From assembly GCA_965214875.1 (NCBI GenBank), contig OZ243980.1, positions 496,001 through 560,000 on the forward strand: DNA of 64,000 bases. Direction: 5' to 3'. The first letter of the stretch is position 1; the number at the start of each line of letters is the position of its first letter. The DNA comes from CBDAUN01 sp965214875 (GTDB taxonomy: Bacteria; Pseudomonadota; Gammaproteobacteria; Arenicellales; JAJDZL01). Both the position numbers and the translations under genes were made by a program. The notes beneath the pieces are model-generated. The model ran no database searches. It was not told where the DNA came from and was given only the letters and a program-made list of their open reading frames with translations. Below are positions 36,116-45,604 of the stretch, piece by piece.

Positions 36116-36850
36116 TTAAAATCGCTCGTCGGGTCGCATCAGTCTCCACTTCCCGACAGGTAGCGAACCGAGCACGATTTGGCCGATTCTCACACGCTTC
36201 AGCGCGATTGCGCGCAATCCGATTAATTCGCACATTCGGCGGATCTGCCTGTTTCTGCCTTCTTTCAGGACGATCCTGAAGTAGTTGCTGTCAATTGGAG
36301 TGACCTTTGCCGGCTTTAGCTTGACACCATCAAGCGACAGCCCGAATTTCAGTTGGTCGACTTGGGCATCGCTCAGCGGCAAATCGGTTCGTACCATATA
36401 TTCCTTCTCAACCTCCGAATTCGCAGAGACTAGCTGTTTGGCAATGCGGCCATCTTGCGTGAGCACGAGCAGGCCGGTTGAATCAGAGTCCAGCCGGCCA
36501 GCTGGTGCTAGTCCTGTCAATGGCCAGCCAATTGAGCTTGCTTCCCGTGCATTGCCGAAATGATTTGATTTTCTGATCAGTAGTGCCGCCGGCTTGCGAC
36601 CTGATTCGGCCTGCCCGGATACAAAGCCGATTGGTTTATTCATAAGCACCGTTACAAAGCGGCTTTGGTGGTCTATAGCTCGCTGATCAAGCACCACAGC
36701 GCTTGATTCGGTAACCCGAGTGCCCTGTTCTCGGATGATGCGCCCATCGATCTTGAGCCATCCGCGTTCGATAAAGTACTCGGCTTCTCGGCGCGAACAG
36801 ATGTTGTTCTGCGACAAGTACTTAGACAATCTTATCGAGTTGCCGCCCAC
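36116..36850 (-). CDS. rluF: RsuA/RluF family 23S rRNA pseudouridine synthase
   Basis: A 244-residue enzyme that isomerises a uridine in rRNA. The N-terminal S4 RNA-binding domain is IRLSKYLSQNNICSRREA. The catalytic Asp is in AGRLDSDSTGLLVLTQDG, and GRNRQIRRMCELIGL is a family mark. I chose GTG 36850, 18 bp after the purB stop, because upstream in-frame sequence lies inside purB and has no family similarity. RluF is the closest type by pattern, but RluB/RluE cannot be excluded. Confidence 0.85.
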   Translation of the reverse strand: MGGNSIRLSKYLSQNNICSRREAEYFIERGWLKIDGRIIREQGTRVTESSAVVLDQRAIDHQSRFVTVLMNKPIGFVSGQAESGRKPAALLIRKSNHFGNAREASSIGWPLTGLAPAGRLDSDSTGLLVLTQDGRIAKQLVSANSEVEKEYMVRTDLPLSDAQVDQLKFGLSLDGVKLKPAKVTPIDSNYFRIVLKEGRNRQIRRMCELIGLRAIALKRVRIGQIVLGSLPVGKWRLMRPDERF

Positions 36851-36867
36851 TACGCATATATGGCTGA

Positions 36868-38283
36868 TCAGTGATCGCCTCTGGCGAGACGTGCTGCATG
36901 ACCGATATAGGTATGCGGTGTCAGCGCTATCAGTCTTTCCTTGTCTTCGCGCGGCAGTTCGAGGCCATGTATAAACTCGCTCATGACACTTTGCGACACA
37001 TGCACCCCGCGCGTTAGCTGCTTTAGCTTTTCGTAGGGCACTTCGGCGCCGTGCTTGCGCATGACGGTCTGAATCGCCTCGCTTATGATCTCCCACGCAT
37101 TATTCAGATCTTCATTCAGCCTGTGGGAGTTGACTTCCAATTTGCTCAGCCCGCGCATGACTGCACGATAGGCGATCAGGCTATAGCCGATTCCGGTGCC
37201 AAGGTTTCGCAGTACCGTCGAGTCGCTCAAATCGCGTTGCCAGCGGCTTATAGGGAGCTTTTCCGCCAAGTGCAAGAGATTGGCATTGGCGAGACCTAGA
37301 TTTCCTTCTGCATTTTCAAAGTCGATCGGGTTGACCTTATGCGGCATGGTGGAGGAGCCGACTTCAATGTCGCTGGTCTTTTGGCCAAAGTAGCCCAACG
37401 AGATATATCCCCACATATCTCGGCAAAGATCGATCATTACGGAGTTAATTCTCTGCACTGCATGGCAGTATTCGCCGATGTAGTCATGCGACTCGGTCTG
37501 AGTTGTGATTGGACTGTTTTCAAGCCCGAGGGTCTTTTCGACGAATAGCCTGGTGAATTCGCTCCAGTCGATTGAAGGGTAGGCGGCAGTCAATGCGTTG
37601 TGATTGCCGACCGCTCCGGTAAACTTGCCGAAGATGCGCACTTTATCGATGGTTTCGAGTTGCCTTTGCAGCCTGTCAGCGAAAATTCTAAATTCTTTTC
37701 CTACGGTAGTCGTAGAAGCAGGTTGCCCATGCGTTCGGGATAGCATGGGAGTGCCTGCATATTTGATCGCCAAAGCATCAAGTTGACCTATCAGATTTGT
37801 CAATTCGGGCATGATGACTTGCTGTCTAGCATCCTTTAGCATCAGCGCAAAGCAATTGTCGTTGATGTCGTAGGATGTTGCGCCAAAGTGGACGAATTCG
37901 CGAACCTGCTTTAGCTCTTCGATTTGCTTGATGCGGTTTTTGACAAAGTACTCGACCGCCTTGACATCGTGCCGGATATCGGCTTCGATATTCTTCACGA
38001 CTTGCGCGTCGGCTTCTGTGAAATCGTCTGCGATCAGACGCAGCTTGTCGAGAACAATCGGAGGTTGCTGTTCTAGTTCCGGAATCTCCGAACTATTGAT
38101 CAGCGCGGAAAGCCACTCGATTTCAACCAGCACCCTCAAGCGAATCAAGCCAAACTCGCTGAAGATCTTCTGAAGTGGAGCCACTTCGTCCTTGTATCGG
38201 CCGTCAAGAGGACATACTGCCGTCAAGGGAGAGTTTGATGAATTGGCATTCACTTTAAAGGTTCCGGAATTCACGTGGCGCAT
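36868..38283 (-). CDS. purB: Adenylosuccinate lyase
   Basis: A 471-residue lyase that acts twice in purine synthesis, on SAICAR and on adenylosuccinate. The signature GSSTMPHKVNPIDFENAEGN carries the catalytic Ser loop, and SRTHGQPASTT contains an active-site His. The length is close to the E. coli enzyme (456); the extra N-terminal residues before LTAVCPLDGRY suggest the start may be slightly downstream of the ATG at 38283. It heads a minus-strand operon with the pseudouridine synthase and pyrD. Confidence 0.95.
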   Translation of the reverse strand: MRHVNSGTFKVNANSSNSPLTAVCPLDGRYKDEVAPLQKIFSEFGLIRLRVLVEIEWLSALINSSEIPELEQQPPIVLDKLRLIADDFTEADAQVVKNIEADIRHDVKAVEYFVKNRIKQIEELKQVREFVHFGATSYDINDNCFALMLKDARQQVIMPELTNLIGQLDALAIKYAGTPMLSRTHGQPASTTTVGKEFRIFADRLQRQLETIDKVRIFGKFTGAVGNHNALTAAYPSIDWSEFTRLFVEKTLGLENSPITTQTESHDYIGEYCHAVQRINSVMIDLCRDMWGYISLGYFGQKTSDIEVGSSTMPHKVNPIDFENAEGNLGLANANLLHLAEKLPISRWQRDLSDSTVLRNLGTGIGYSLIAYRAVMRGLSKLEVNSHRLNEDLNNAWEIISEAIQTVMRKHGAEVPYEKLKQLTRGVHVSQSVMSEFIHGLELPREDKERLIALTPHTYIGHAARLARGDH

Positions 38284-38550
38284 TGTCGAAAAGGCGCATT
38301 CAATGAATGCTGTCTACATTGCTTTTCAATCTGCACCTTCTTCTAATCACCTCTCCCCGTGCTATGCTTCCCATCTTTTATGTTCAACGGTCAAATCCGA
38401 TTGGAACCACACTTTTGGAGACCAAAAGCGGTCTTCTCCCTTGCATTCCCAAAGCGGGAGTAAAATTGAAAAGTTGACACGGAAAAACTAGCGTGAAATT
38501 TAGAGTGATTGTTTCATAAACTTGCTTTTGATAGCAGCAGCCGGTTAGAA

Positions 38551-39918
38551 CTAATGCGTCCGCCAAACTCGTTCGGCATCATCGGCAATGCCGAAAGGCA
38601 TGCCGCGGCTGCGCAATCCGGTCTCTCCGCCCGCGCCGCGCTCGATCAGATACTGCCGAAAGCTCGGAATCGGGCAGACCACAAGGTCGTCGTCCATGAC
38701 CTGCAAGGCGCCCCGATGAATCAGATGCGCAAAATACTCCTTCGCGGTCATCTCCTCGGGAAGCCGTTCGGCAAGCCTCTTGCGGCCCTGCTTCGCCGAT
38801 GCCTCGCATTCGATGATTTCAATGACATCAGATTGGTCCTGCGAGCCGTCGACCCGGGCCATCACCCTCGACAGCAGCGCTTTCGAGCAGCACATCTCGA
38901 AGCTCCTCCGGTCATTGTAGTGCCACTTGCGCCTTCGCAGGCTCTCCCGCCCGACTTCCGCGAAGTCGACCTTGCCGATATCGCAGCCCTGCTCAAGATA
39001 CGCCTCCGCAAACGCGCCCAGCGCATGGGTGATGTGCGAGGGCCAGCGGTCCGCAATCCTCAGAACCCGGTCCAGCTCCGCCTCGCGGCCCTTCAGGCCG
39101 ATGCCGAAATGGCTGCAAAAGCCGTGCTTGAGCTCCTCGACCTCGTCGCCGCCCAAGCAGCCGAGCGAGTGAATGCACGACCTCGACAGCCTCGATAGGC
39201 CAAGCTCGCCGAGCCGTCCGACCGTGTCCGACAGCCCGCACAGCATGACCGTAAGCGGCAGCCCCATAGCATTCGCATGCAAGGCTTGAAGAAAACGTCC
39301 TGTCGGGGAGTCGCGGTCCCCCGCCGTATTCTGCGCCTCGTCGATTCCCAGCACGATCGGCCGCCTCCATTCCTCCAAGGGAAAAGCCTCCACCAATGCG
39401 CGAAGTCCTTTTGCCACCGCGTAGCCTTCGACATGCTCGCTACTGACGCCCGCCCTGCCAAGGCCGACACTCAGTCCGCCCTCGACCCGCCGGGATTCCT
39501 GCTTCGAAACCGCCAGTCTCGCCTCGCCATCAAGGGAAAGAGCCTGGGCCAGACAGTAGAGCACGCTTTCAGGATGAAAAAGTTCGCAACTCTGCAAATC
39601 GACCATCAGCGGGGCCGGGCCTCGGCGCATTGTTCCGTCCATGCCCGCACTAAGATACGACCCTTCACCCCAGCAGCTTTCCAGATGCATCAGCATCGAG
39701 CTTTTGCCGGCTCCCGGAGCGCCGTAGATCACCCGAACCGAGGACCGGTTCTGCGCCCGGCCCGACTTGTGCAAGGACCAGCTAGTCTCGACCGCATCCT
39801 CGATGCTCGAAACCAGCTCGCGGCGCCCGGCGAAATAGGGCGGATAGTTCTTGTCGCTCGGCCCCCTGGCAAACTCCCTCAGCGCAACGCGCATGTCTTC
39901 AGACTGTCTATCTTCCAT
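38551..39918 (-). CDS. AAA ATPase, Orc1/Cdc6- or TniB-like, GC-rich orphan
   Basis: A 455-residue STAND/AAA-type ATPase: P-loop VIYGAPGAGKSSML (residues 64-76), Walker B PIVLGIDEAQNT near residue 195 and a sensor-like VMLCGLSDTVG. The C-terminal third may be a winged-helix region (HLIHRGALQVMDDDLVVC). Base composition is clearly richer in GC than in purB. No partner gene is next to it: 268 bp separate it from purB, and IS1380 remnants lie on the other side. Transposition-helper, prophage or regulatory roles are possible. None is shown. Confidence 0.75.
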   Translation of the reverse strand: MEDRQSEDMRVALREFARGPSDKNYPPYFAGRRELVSSIEDAVETSWSLHKSGRAQNRSSVRVIYGAPGAGKSSMLMHLESCWGEGSYLSAGMDGTMRRGPAPLMVDLQSCELFHPESVLYCLAQALSLDGEARLAVSKQESRRVEGGLSVGLGRAGVSSEHVEGYAVAKGLRALVEAFPLEEWRRPIVLGIDEAQNTAGDRDSPTGRFLQALHANAMGLPLTVMLCGLSDTVGRLGELGLSRLSRSCIHSLGCLGGDEVEELKHGFCSHFGIGLKGREAELDRVLRIADRWPSHITHALGAFAEAYLEQGCDIGKVDFAEVGRESLRRRKWHYNDRRSFEMCCSKALLSRVMARVDGSQDQSDVIEIIECEASAKQGRKRLAERLPEEMTAKEYFAHLIHRGALQVMDDDLVVCPIPSFRQYLIERGAGGETGLRSRGMPFGIADDAERVWRTH

Positions 39919-40112
39919 CTTTGATCAACCTCTTTTCTGCACTAAGACTATACATTCACCAGTTGCGCTGACAAGGAATCAACTCCAAGAAAACCACTTT
40001 ATTGCGATGCCAATCTAGTTTCTCTGTGAGTGCTTTTCGGAACGCCGACGCTGGTTCCTTGATCGAAAATTCTGCGTTGCAAGGAATTTTGCGTATCTTT
40101 TGCATGCTTACC

Positions 40113-40400
40113 TCAAAACCGCGCTAGGAGGCTGCAAAATGGAATAAAGCCCTGTACAACTCGGTTTTTAGGGTTTTGCTTAAAACAACATTCCACCCTA
40201 GGTGAACCCGGTCGAAGCGATGCCTTGCGGATATCCAATCATACAGGATTTCCGCTACGAAAGACACCCAAAATCCATATTAGAGATTCTTGCAGTCGGA
40301 TTTTCGCCGGAATTTGCCGCGCGGCACTCGGACCCGCTGTTCAGGTCAGTTTGCAGACGGGGCGCGATGTCGCCAAAAAAGAAATCGACCGCGGCCGGCC
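40113..40400. mobile_element. IS1380-family end fragments joined in inverted order
   Basis: From 40113, CCTCAAAACCGCGCTAGG to GGATATCCAATCATACAGG matches the left 150 bp of the full element (27171 on). Directly after it, from about 40267, CCCAAAATCCATATTAGAG matches the complement of the element's right end, then decays. The transposase gene is absent. The 190 bp to the left (39919-40112) hold nothing I recognise. Confidence 0.7.
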
Positions 40401-40498
40401 TCCCTGATCATGCGCCATGATAAAGCTAAGTCGCAGGGGGTGGTGCAACGCAATATTTCATGCTGCGTGTTGGACGAAATCATGGTTGTTCAATTCGG

Positions 40499-41130
40499 CT
40501 ATCGCCACACCGGGTGGTTCAAATGGTTTTCGGGCATCCCCATTGCCAATCGCCATTTCCTGCTATTTGCAATGGGCTTTAGCAGTTCGTCGCATCGTTC
40601 TTTCCAATCATTGCTCGCACCTGACTTGCGCAATAGATACCTAACAATCAAGAGCGCATAGAACACCCTGTCGCGACGAGGCGTCAAAGGCGGAGCCCAA
40701 TGATCGTCCGGCGTTATCCTTGGAGTCAACTCAAGCACTCTGTTCCACAATCGACCATGGTGCGAGCAAACGTTGTGCGCACGGCATGTCCGAAAGTGCC
40801 ATACTTGCATCCAATCTGATAGGCGAATAGGGCGCGTATGCAGACTTCAATGCGTCCGATTGCGTCCATCAGCAGCAACCGTAATCGATGGTCAAACTCA
40901 TATAGTTGCAGGACTTCTTTGAACTGGGAGCCACCCACAAAGTCATCCGAAAGAGCCCCGCCCTGATTGATCTTGCGCAAGGGGTGCCGGTAGGCGCTTA
41001 GGCGATAGTAGCTGATGGTTTTCAGGCAATGCAAGGCCGGCTTATCATCCTCGAATACCAATCCTCGCTCTTTCAGTTGCAACAGTTGCTGTTCATATTC
41101 CAGCGGAGGTTTAGCGTAGAGTTCAACCAT
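40499..41130 (-). pseudogene. Abi_2 family (AbiD/AbiF-like) abortive infection gene with internal deletion
   Basis: The N-terminal part from ATG 41130 (AAGGA 6 nt upstream) reads MVELYAKPPLEYEQQLLQL, then SYYRLSAYRHPL and LYEFDHRLRLLLMDAIGRIE, all Abi_2 marks. After YQIGCKYGTFG the sequence jumps, in another frame, to the family C-terminus (HNVCSHHGRLWNR, MGMPENHLNHPVW). About 90-100 internal residues are missing and the frame is shifted, so this phage-defence gene is dead. Confidence 0.82.
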
Positions 41131-41228
41131 GAGGAATCCTTGAAATGCAGGCAAAAAAAGCCGCCAAGGTTGCGCATTGTGAAGATGCGTGGCGGCTAAG
41201 TGATCAATATTGTAGTACTAGAATTTCC

Positions 41229-41252
41229 GGTTTCAAGAAATTTCTTGAAACC
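41229..41252. repeat. Perfect 24-bp palindrome
   Basis: GGTTTCAAGAAA (41229-41240) is followed at once by its exact complement to 41252, with no spacer. It lies 99 bp upstream of the Abi_2 start and its last two bases are the first two of the small IS1380 derivative. It may be a repressor operator, a dimer-binding site or an insertion target. Confidence 0.7.
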
Positions 41253-41531
41253 TTAAAACTGCGCCAAGGTGCCGCAAAATGGAATAGAGCCTTGCATAAT
41301 CGGACGTTTCTCCAAAACCGCGCTTCGCCCGTCGGGCGGGCCCGACCAATGCCTAGGCTGCGGATATCCGCTCCTGCAGGACTTCCGCCGCGAAAGGCAA
41401 GCCGCGCCTGCAAGAAGGAGCGAGATGTGCGCCGGTCGTCGGCCGCATCGCCGCAACCGGTGCCGGAACTTCCCCGCACAGCCACTTCCGGCGAAAAATC
41501 CATCCGCAAAAATCCCTAACGCGGACTTTAG
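41251..41531. mobile_element. 281-bp non-autonomous IS1380-family derivative (MITE-like)
   Basis: The left end CCTTAAAACTGCGCCAAGG and right end CCTAACGCGGACTTTAG match the terminal repeats of the full copies. Inside are shortened versions of the leader (GGAATAGAGCCTTGC) and of the transposase middle (GCAAGAAGGAGCG...GTCGTCGGCCGCATCGCC), with over 1.3 kb deleted. It cannot encode transposase. Confidence 0.75.
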
Positions 41532-41730
41532 TTGTTAATAAACATTGCTTTCCGCAACAAATTCAATTTTACGAGCAGATGATTTAGTGTCAAATCAGCA
41601 TTTTCGAAAATAGCGGCATTGTCTTGGCAATTATAAGTGCCAGTTGCAAAACGATTCCGAGGCCAGCCGTTGATGCAGAAACTGCATAACCCCAAAAGAT
41701 GTCGATCCGCCCATCTCAAAAAACTAAAAA

Positions 41731-42636
41731 CTATACAGGCCAGTAGTGATCAGCAAGCATCGCGCAAAACAGCACCGCTAAATAGCGAATCGAAAACCGA
41801 AAAGTCTTTCGCGCTAGTTCATGACTGTAGTTGCTTCTTAAGCGAATGACATATGCGATGAAAAGTCCATTCATGGCGATTGCCACAACAAGGTAAAACA
41901 CACCGAACATCCCCGTTGCGAACGGCATGATTGTTACAGCTGCCAGCAAAATCGTGTACAGCATGATGTGTAGCAACGTCAATTTTCTGCCGTGAGTCAC
42001 TGGCAGCATCGGTATGCCAGCTTCCGAGTAGTCAAGTTCACGATAAAGGGCCAATGCCCAAAAGTGCGGCGGGGTCCAGCAAAAGATAATCAAAAACAGC
42101 AAAAATGCGTCGGTATGCAATTCGCCGGTCACCGCTGCCCAGCCGAGTACCGGCGGCATTGCTCCAGCTGCTCCGCCGATGACAATGTTTTGCGGCGTTG
42201 CGTGCTTAAGAAATACGGTGTAGACGACCGCATAGCCGATCAAAGAGCAGAATGTCAGCACTGCGGTTAGCAAATTGACCGCGAAAGCGAGCACCCCCAT
42301 TGATGTAGCGGCGAGCAGCGAGGCCAGCAGAATTGCTTGACGCGCCTCGATCGTGCCTGTAGGCAACGGGCGATGTCGAGTGCGCTTCATTACTACATCT
42401 GCATCGACATCCAGAACATGATTGACCGCGGCGGCTGCGGCTGCGGACATGCCGATGCCCAAAGTTGCGATAGCTATAGCGAGAAAATTCGGCAGACCAG
42501 GCACTGCCAGCAGCATGCCGGCAATGGCGGTGAACATGATCAGCGCCACCACTCGGGGCTTGGTCAACTGGAAATATTCGCGCCAGGCAGGCGACTTGGA
42601 CAGTGATTCAGATGGTGCCGATACTTCCGGCGTCAT
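41731..42636 (-). CDS. ctaB: Protoheme IX farnesyltransferase (heme O synthase)
   Basis: A 301-residue polytopic UbiA-family membrane enzyme that farnesylates heme B for the aa3 oxidase encoded at 52646-55395. The prenyl-diphosphate-binding motif is NHVLDVDADVVMKRTRHRP, with a second acidic site in YRELDYSEAGIPMLP. About nine membrane segments are visible. Normally ctaA (heme A synthase) sits between SURF1 and ctaB; here it is absent and only 128 bp separate them. Confidence 0.95.
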   Translation of the reverse strand: MTPEVSAPSESLSKSPAWREYFQLTKPRVVALIMFTAIAGMLLAVPGLPNFLAIAIATLGIGMSAAAAAAVNHVLDVDADVVMKRTRHRPLPTGTIEARQAILLASLLAATSMGVLAFAVNLLTAVLTFCSLIGYAVVYTVFLKHATPQNIVIGGAAGAMPPVLGWAAVTGELHTDAFLLFLIIFCWTPPHFWALALYRELDYSEAGIPMLPVTHGRKLTLLHIMLYTILLAAVTIMPFATGMFGVFYLVVAIAMNGLFIAYVIRLRSNYSHELARKTFRFSIRYLAVLFCAMLADHYWPV

Positions 42637-42764
42637 GCGGCAGGTTCCGTAATTTGTTCATGGTGCTGAGTTGGTCGTCGATGCAGTTTCGACAAAAAAA
42701 TTGCCGGGCGCACTCATGAATCCGGCTTGCGATGCTATGCGTCGAGCGTACTTGATCAAAAGTT

Positions 42765-43490
42765 CTAAGCGCGTTTCCTGAAGCGTCGCCAATTCAGCGC
42801 AAAGTATATAACAATTAGTGTCGCGGCAAGAGCGAACCACTGCATTGCGTAGGCTCTGTGCCTGAAAATCCAAGTGTCAAGCTGCATCGACCAGTCATAC
42901 TGGAAACTATCCGGATGATCTTGTTCAAGAATCACCACAAAGTTGTGCATCCGGTAGCCGACTGCTTCTTGAAATCGCTTTAAGTCAAGTGCTTGCCAGA
43001 TTGGTTGCCAGGTGTCGCCGATAGGTTCCGCCTCTTTGAGCATGAAATGTTCTGAAGGGGGAAGTATCGCAATGCCGGAAACGTTTGCAGATCCTGATAT
43101 TCGGGGCAATTCAACTAATTTAGCGCGGTCAGCAGGCGCAGGCACCCAGCCGCGATTGACCAGCACGGCAGATGTCTTGTCGCCCAAAATCAATGGGGTG
43201 ATTACATGAAACCCGGCTTGCGTTTTGTAGACCCGATTATCGACGAGAAATTCTTTGCTTTGGTCCCACTCGCCGCTTGCAGCGACTTTGCGGTACTCCA
43301 TTTCTTCGGGGGTTTCCATTTGTGCGCCGATGCGGAGCGCCGGTGCAGTGATCCGCGATTCGTAAAGCTCTTTCGTGTTAAGCTTTTCTTGCGCCCGTTC
43401 CAACTGCCAAAATCCAAGCGATGTCAGTGCCGGGAATAGTGCTGCGACGCAAAGCGTGGGCATAATCGCTGGTCGATAACGTCGTTGCAC
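42765..43490 (-). CDS. SURF1 family cytochrome oxidase assembly protein
   Basis: A 241-residue inner-membrane protein aiding heme a insertion into subunit I. An N-terminal membrane segment is followed by FWQLERAQEK and by the periplasmic domain, with LVNRGWVPAPADR and a GFHVITPL segment. A C-terminal segment (WFALAATLIVIYFALNWRR) closes it. In gammaproteobacteria this gene usually lies next to coxC/DUF2909; here about 7.3 kb of mobile DNA separates it from DUF2909. Confidence 0.92.
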   Translation of the reverse strand: MQRRYRPAIMPTLCVAALFPALTSLGFWQLERAQEKLNTKELYESRITAPALRIGAQMETPEEMEYRKVAASGEWDQSKEFLVDNRVYKTQAGFHVITPLILGDKTSAVLVNRGWVPAPADRAKLVELPRISGSANVSGIAILPPSEHFMLKEAEPIGDTWQPIWQALDLKRFQEAVGYRMHNFVVILEQDHPDSFQYDWSMQLDTWIFRHRAYAMQWFALAATLIVIYFALNWRRFRKRA

Positions 43491-44280
43491 GATGCTAATG
43501 CCTGTATGGATTTTTATTTGGCGGGTTCAGTTGTCAATCGGTTGATGATCCGGCAATCTGCGATTCATTCTCTGCTAGGTGCTGTAGATTTCAACGATCA
43601 AAAAAGCGCGACGACGTAATTGTTGAAGATGTTCCAAATCTATGTTCAGATCAATTTCGAACAAATAGAGATTTGCCGAGCGCAGGATTATATGGTTAAT
43701 CGCGTTGGACCAAGGTGGCTGCATCAGGATGTTCTCACGCCAATTTTTATCCGGCCTTGCGCCGCATCAGATCATGACTGCGCAGAATTCGGAGCCGGCA
43801 GTTTGGCGAAAAACGGAGTTGATGGCGCGAATCTCGTTCAAAACATGTTGACGGGCAGAAAAATAGGCTTGCCAACGGATTGCAATGATTGGCGCGAGAA
43901 ACTCATGGCGGTTACAAGGTCTTTCCTGCGCTATAGCAACACAGTCTTGGACCGGTACCGAAAATAAATGACCGCGGCAGAAGCGGTCTAGTTTGAGTAG
44001 GATGCGGCAGGGTTGCCGGGTGCTTGGAAGATGTCGCGCCGCATCGTCGCGCATTTTGTTGTTGGGGGGGGGGCACTTGGGCGGCCAGGATGCGCTGGCG
44101 TACTAACCTGGATTGTAAACAGAAAGTTGATGGCGCATGGTGCCATTAATCTTGGCGGTCGCGAAGTTCGAGCACGGTCAAAAGTTCGCATGCCGGTCCT
44201 GATTGTGCACTGCAAATCCCATAGGCGTACGGATATGCACCATCGCAATGGAAAAAGCCGATCCTATACGCAACGGATGA
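43491..44280. other. Unassigned 790-bp region with a G10 tract
   Basis: Neither strand shows a gene I recognise. Open frames exist (plus 43626-43967 and minus 43988-44248) but lack family features or convincing ribosome sites. A run of ten G at 44064-44073 interrupts the frames and resembles the tracts found in three other genes of this window. An eroded or phase-variable gene is possible. Confidence 0.4.
44064..44073. repeat. G10 homopolymer in unassigned DNA
   Basis: Ten consecutive G, about 210 bp left of an IS481-family element. I tested all tract lengths on the plus strand and none gave a recognisable long protein. Confidence 0.6.
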
Positions 44281-45409
44281 TGTCCGGGGTCAGATACATG
44301 TGAGACCGCCCGCTTCCTCCCGAAGGACGCAGTCCGAAGGGAGGAGGCGGGCGCGCGAAAACTTTTGAGGTAGCATAGTGCTTGATACAAATCCAGCAGC
44401 CGAAAGGCGGGAGATAGCACCATGCAAATCAAATGTCCGCACCGCAAATTTTATCGCCTCGACGCGATCCGCGACGAACTTTCGCCGCAGGCCGCCGAGC
44501 GCTTCGACCTGATCCGGCTCTACGACGAGCTTCGCAGCGAAGGCGCCTCGGAACGCGCCGCGCTCAAAGCGGCCGGCTGCTCCAGGGCGACGCTGTATCG
44601 CTGGAAGCGGCGCCTGCGCGAGCAGGGCGTCCGCGCCCTGGCCGACCGCTGCCGCCGCCCGCATCGGGTGCGGCGGCGCCAATGGACCGCAGCCGAGCTC
44701 GAGCTGGCGCGCGAGCGCGGCTTCGCGCCCAGCGAGTCCGCCACCGGGCGCATGATCGCCCGCCTGGTCCGCACCGGCCGGGCCGAGCCGGTCGCGTTCC
44801 ATTACGGGCGCGTGAAACCCAAGCGGCGGCGCAAGTTCGACCGCCACGCCCGCCGCTGGCGCTACGGCGACCGCGGCCGAAAGCCCGGCCAGATGGTCCA
44901 GATCGACTATACGGGCGTCGCCATCGACGCCGGCTTCTGCGTCAAGGAGTTCAAGGCCGTATGCCCGGTCTCGAAGCTTTGCTATATGCGCGCCTACTCG
45001 CGCGCCACCGCCGCCTGCGCCTCGACGTTCCTGGACCACCTGATCCGCCAGGCGCCGTTCGATATCGAGTCGGTGCAGGTCGACGGCGGCAGCGAGTTCA
45101 TGGCCGAGTTCGAGACCGCCTGCCAGCGGCGCGGCATCGAACTGTTCGTGCTGCCGCCCAGAAGCCCCATTTGCAATGGCTGCGTCGAGCGCGCCAACGC
45201 CGCCGGCCGCTACGAGTTCCACCAGTTCTACGACGGCGAGCTGAGCGTCGGCGCCCTGAACGTCGAGCTGGCCAAATTCGAGCGCTTCTACAACGCCTGC
45301 CGGCCGCATCAGGCGCTCGGACAAACAACGCCCATGCAGGCGTATAATAAAAACTTCAACCAAAGCGCGCTTGCCGCCTGAAAAGTCTCATATGTATTGA
45401 ACCAGTACA
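44281..45409 (+). mobile_element. IS481-family insertion sequence, complete copy
   Basis: 1129 bp bounded by TGTCCGGGGTCAGATACATG on the left and TATGTATTGAACCAGTACA on the right, imperfect inverted repeats that begin TGT and end ACA as usual for IS481. It encodes one intact transposase. The right flank is the internal part of another copy of the same element, so it inserted into, or recombined with, that copy. The flanks show no target duplication. Confidence 0.9.
44422..45381 (+). CDS. IS481-family transposase, intact
   Basis: A 319-residue DDE transposase. An N-terminal helix-turn-helix (AALKAAGCSRATLYRWKRR, then LREQGVRALADR) binds the ends. The catalytic core has Asp in QMVQIDYTGVAID, Asp in VQVDGGSEFMAEF and Glu in NGCVERANAAGRYE. 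An AAGGCGGGAG ribosome site lies about 10 nt before ATG 44422. It is the only complete copy in the window and could mobilise the damaged ones. Confidence 0.93.
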   Translation: MQIKCPHRKFYRLDAIRDELSPQAAERFDLIRLYDELRSEGASERAALKAAGCSRATLYRWKRRLREQGVRALADRCRRPHRVRRRQWTAAELELARERGFAPSESATGRMIARLVRTGRAEPVAFHYGRVKPKRRRKFDRHARRWRYGDRGRKPGQMVQIDYTGVAIDAGFCVKEFKAVCPVSKLCYMRAYSRATAACASTFLDHLIRQAPFDIESVQVDGGSEFMAEFETACQRRGIELFVLPPRSPICNGCVERANAAGRYEFHQFYDGELSVGALNVELAKFERFYNACRPHQALGQTTPMQAYNKNFNQSALAA

Positions 45410-45604
45410 CCGCCTGCCAGCGGCGCGGCATCGCCCTGTTCGTGCTGCCGGCCAGAAGCCCCAAATATAACGGCTGCGTCAAGCGCGCCAACGCGGCCGG
45501 CCGCTGCGAGTTCCACCAGTCCTGCGACGGCGAGCTCAGCGTCGGCGCCCTCAACGTCGAACTGGCCAAATTCGAGCGCTCTGCAACGCCTACCGGCCGC
45601 ATCA

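Noticed and set aside
43626..43967. Plus-strand frame of about 114 codons next to SURF1
   Set aside because: Not recognisable, weak start, and an equally long frame exists on the other strand; kept only as unassigned region.
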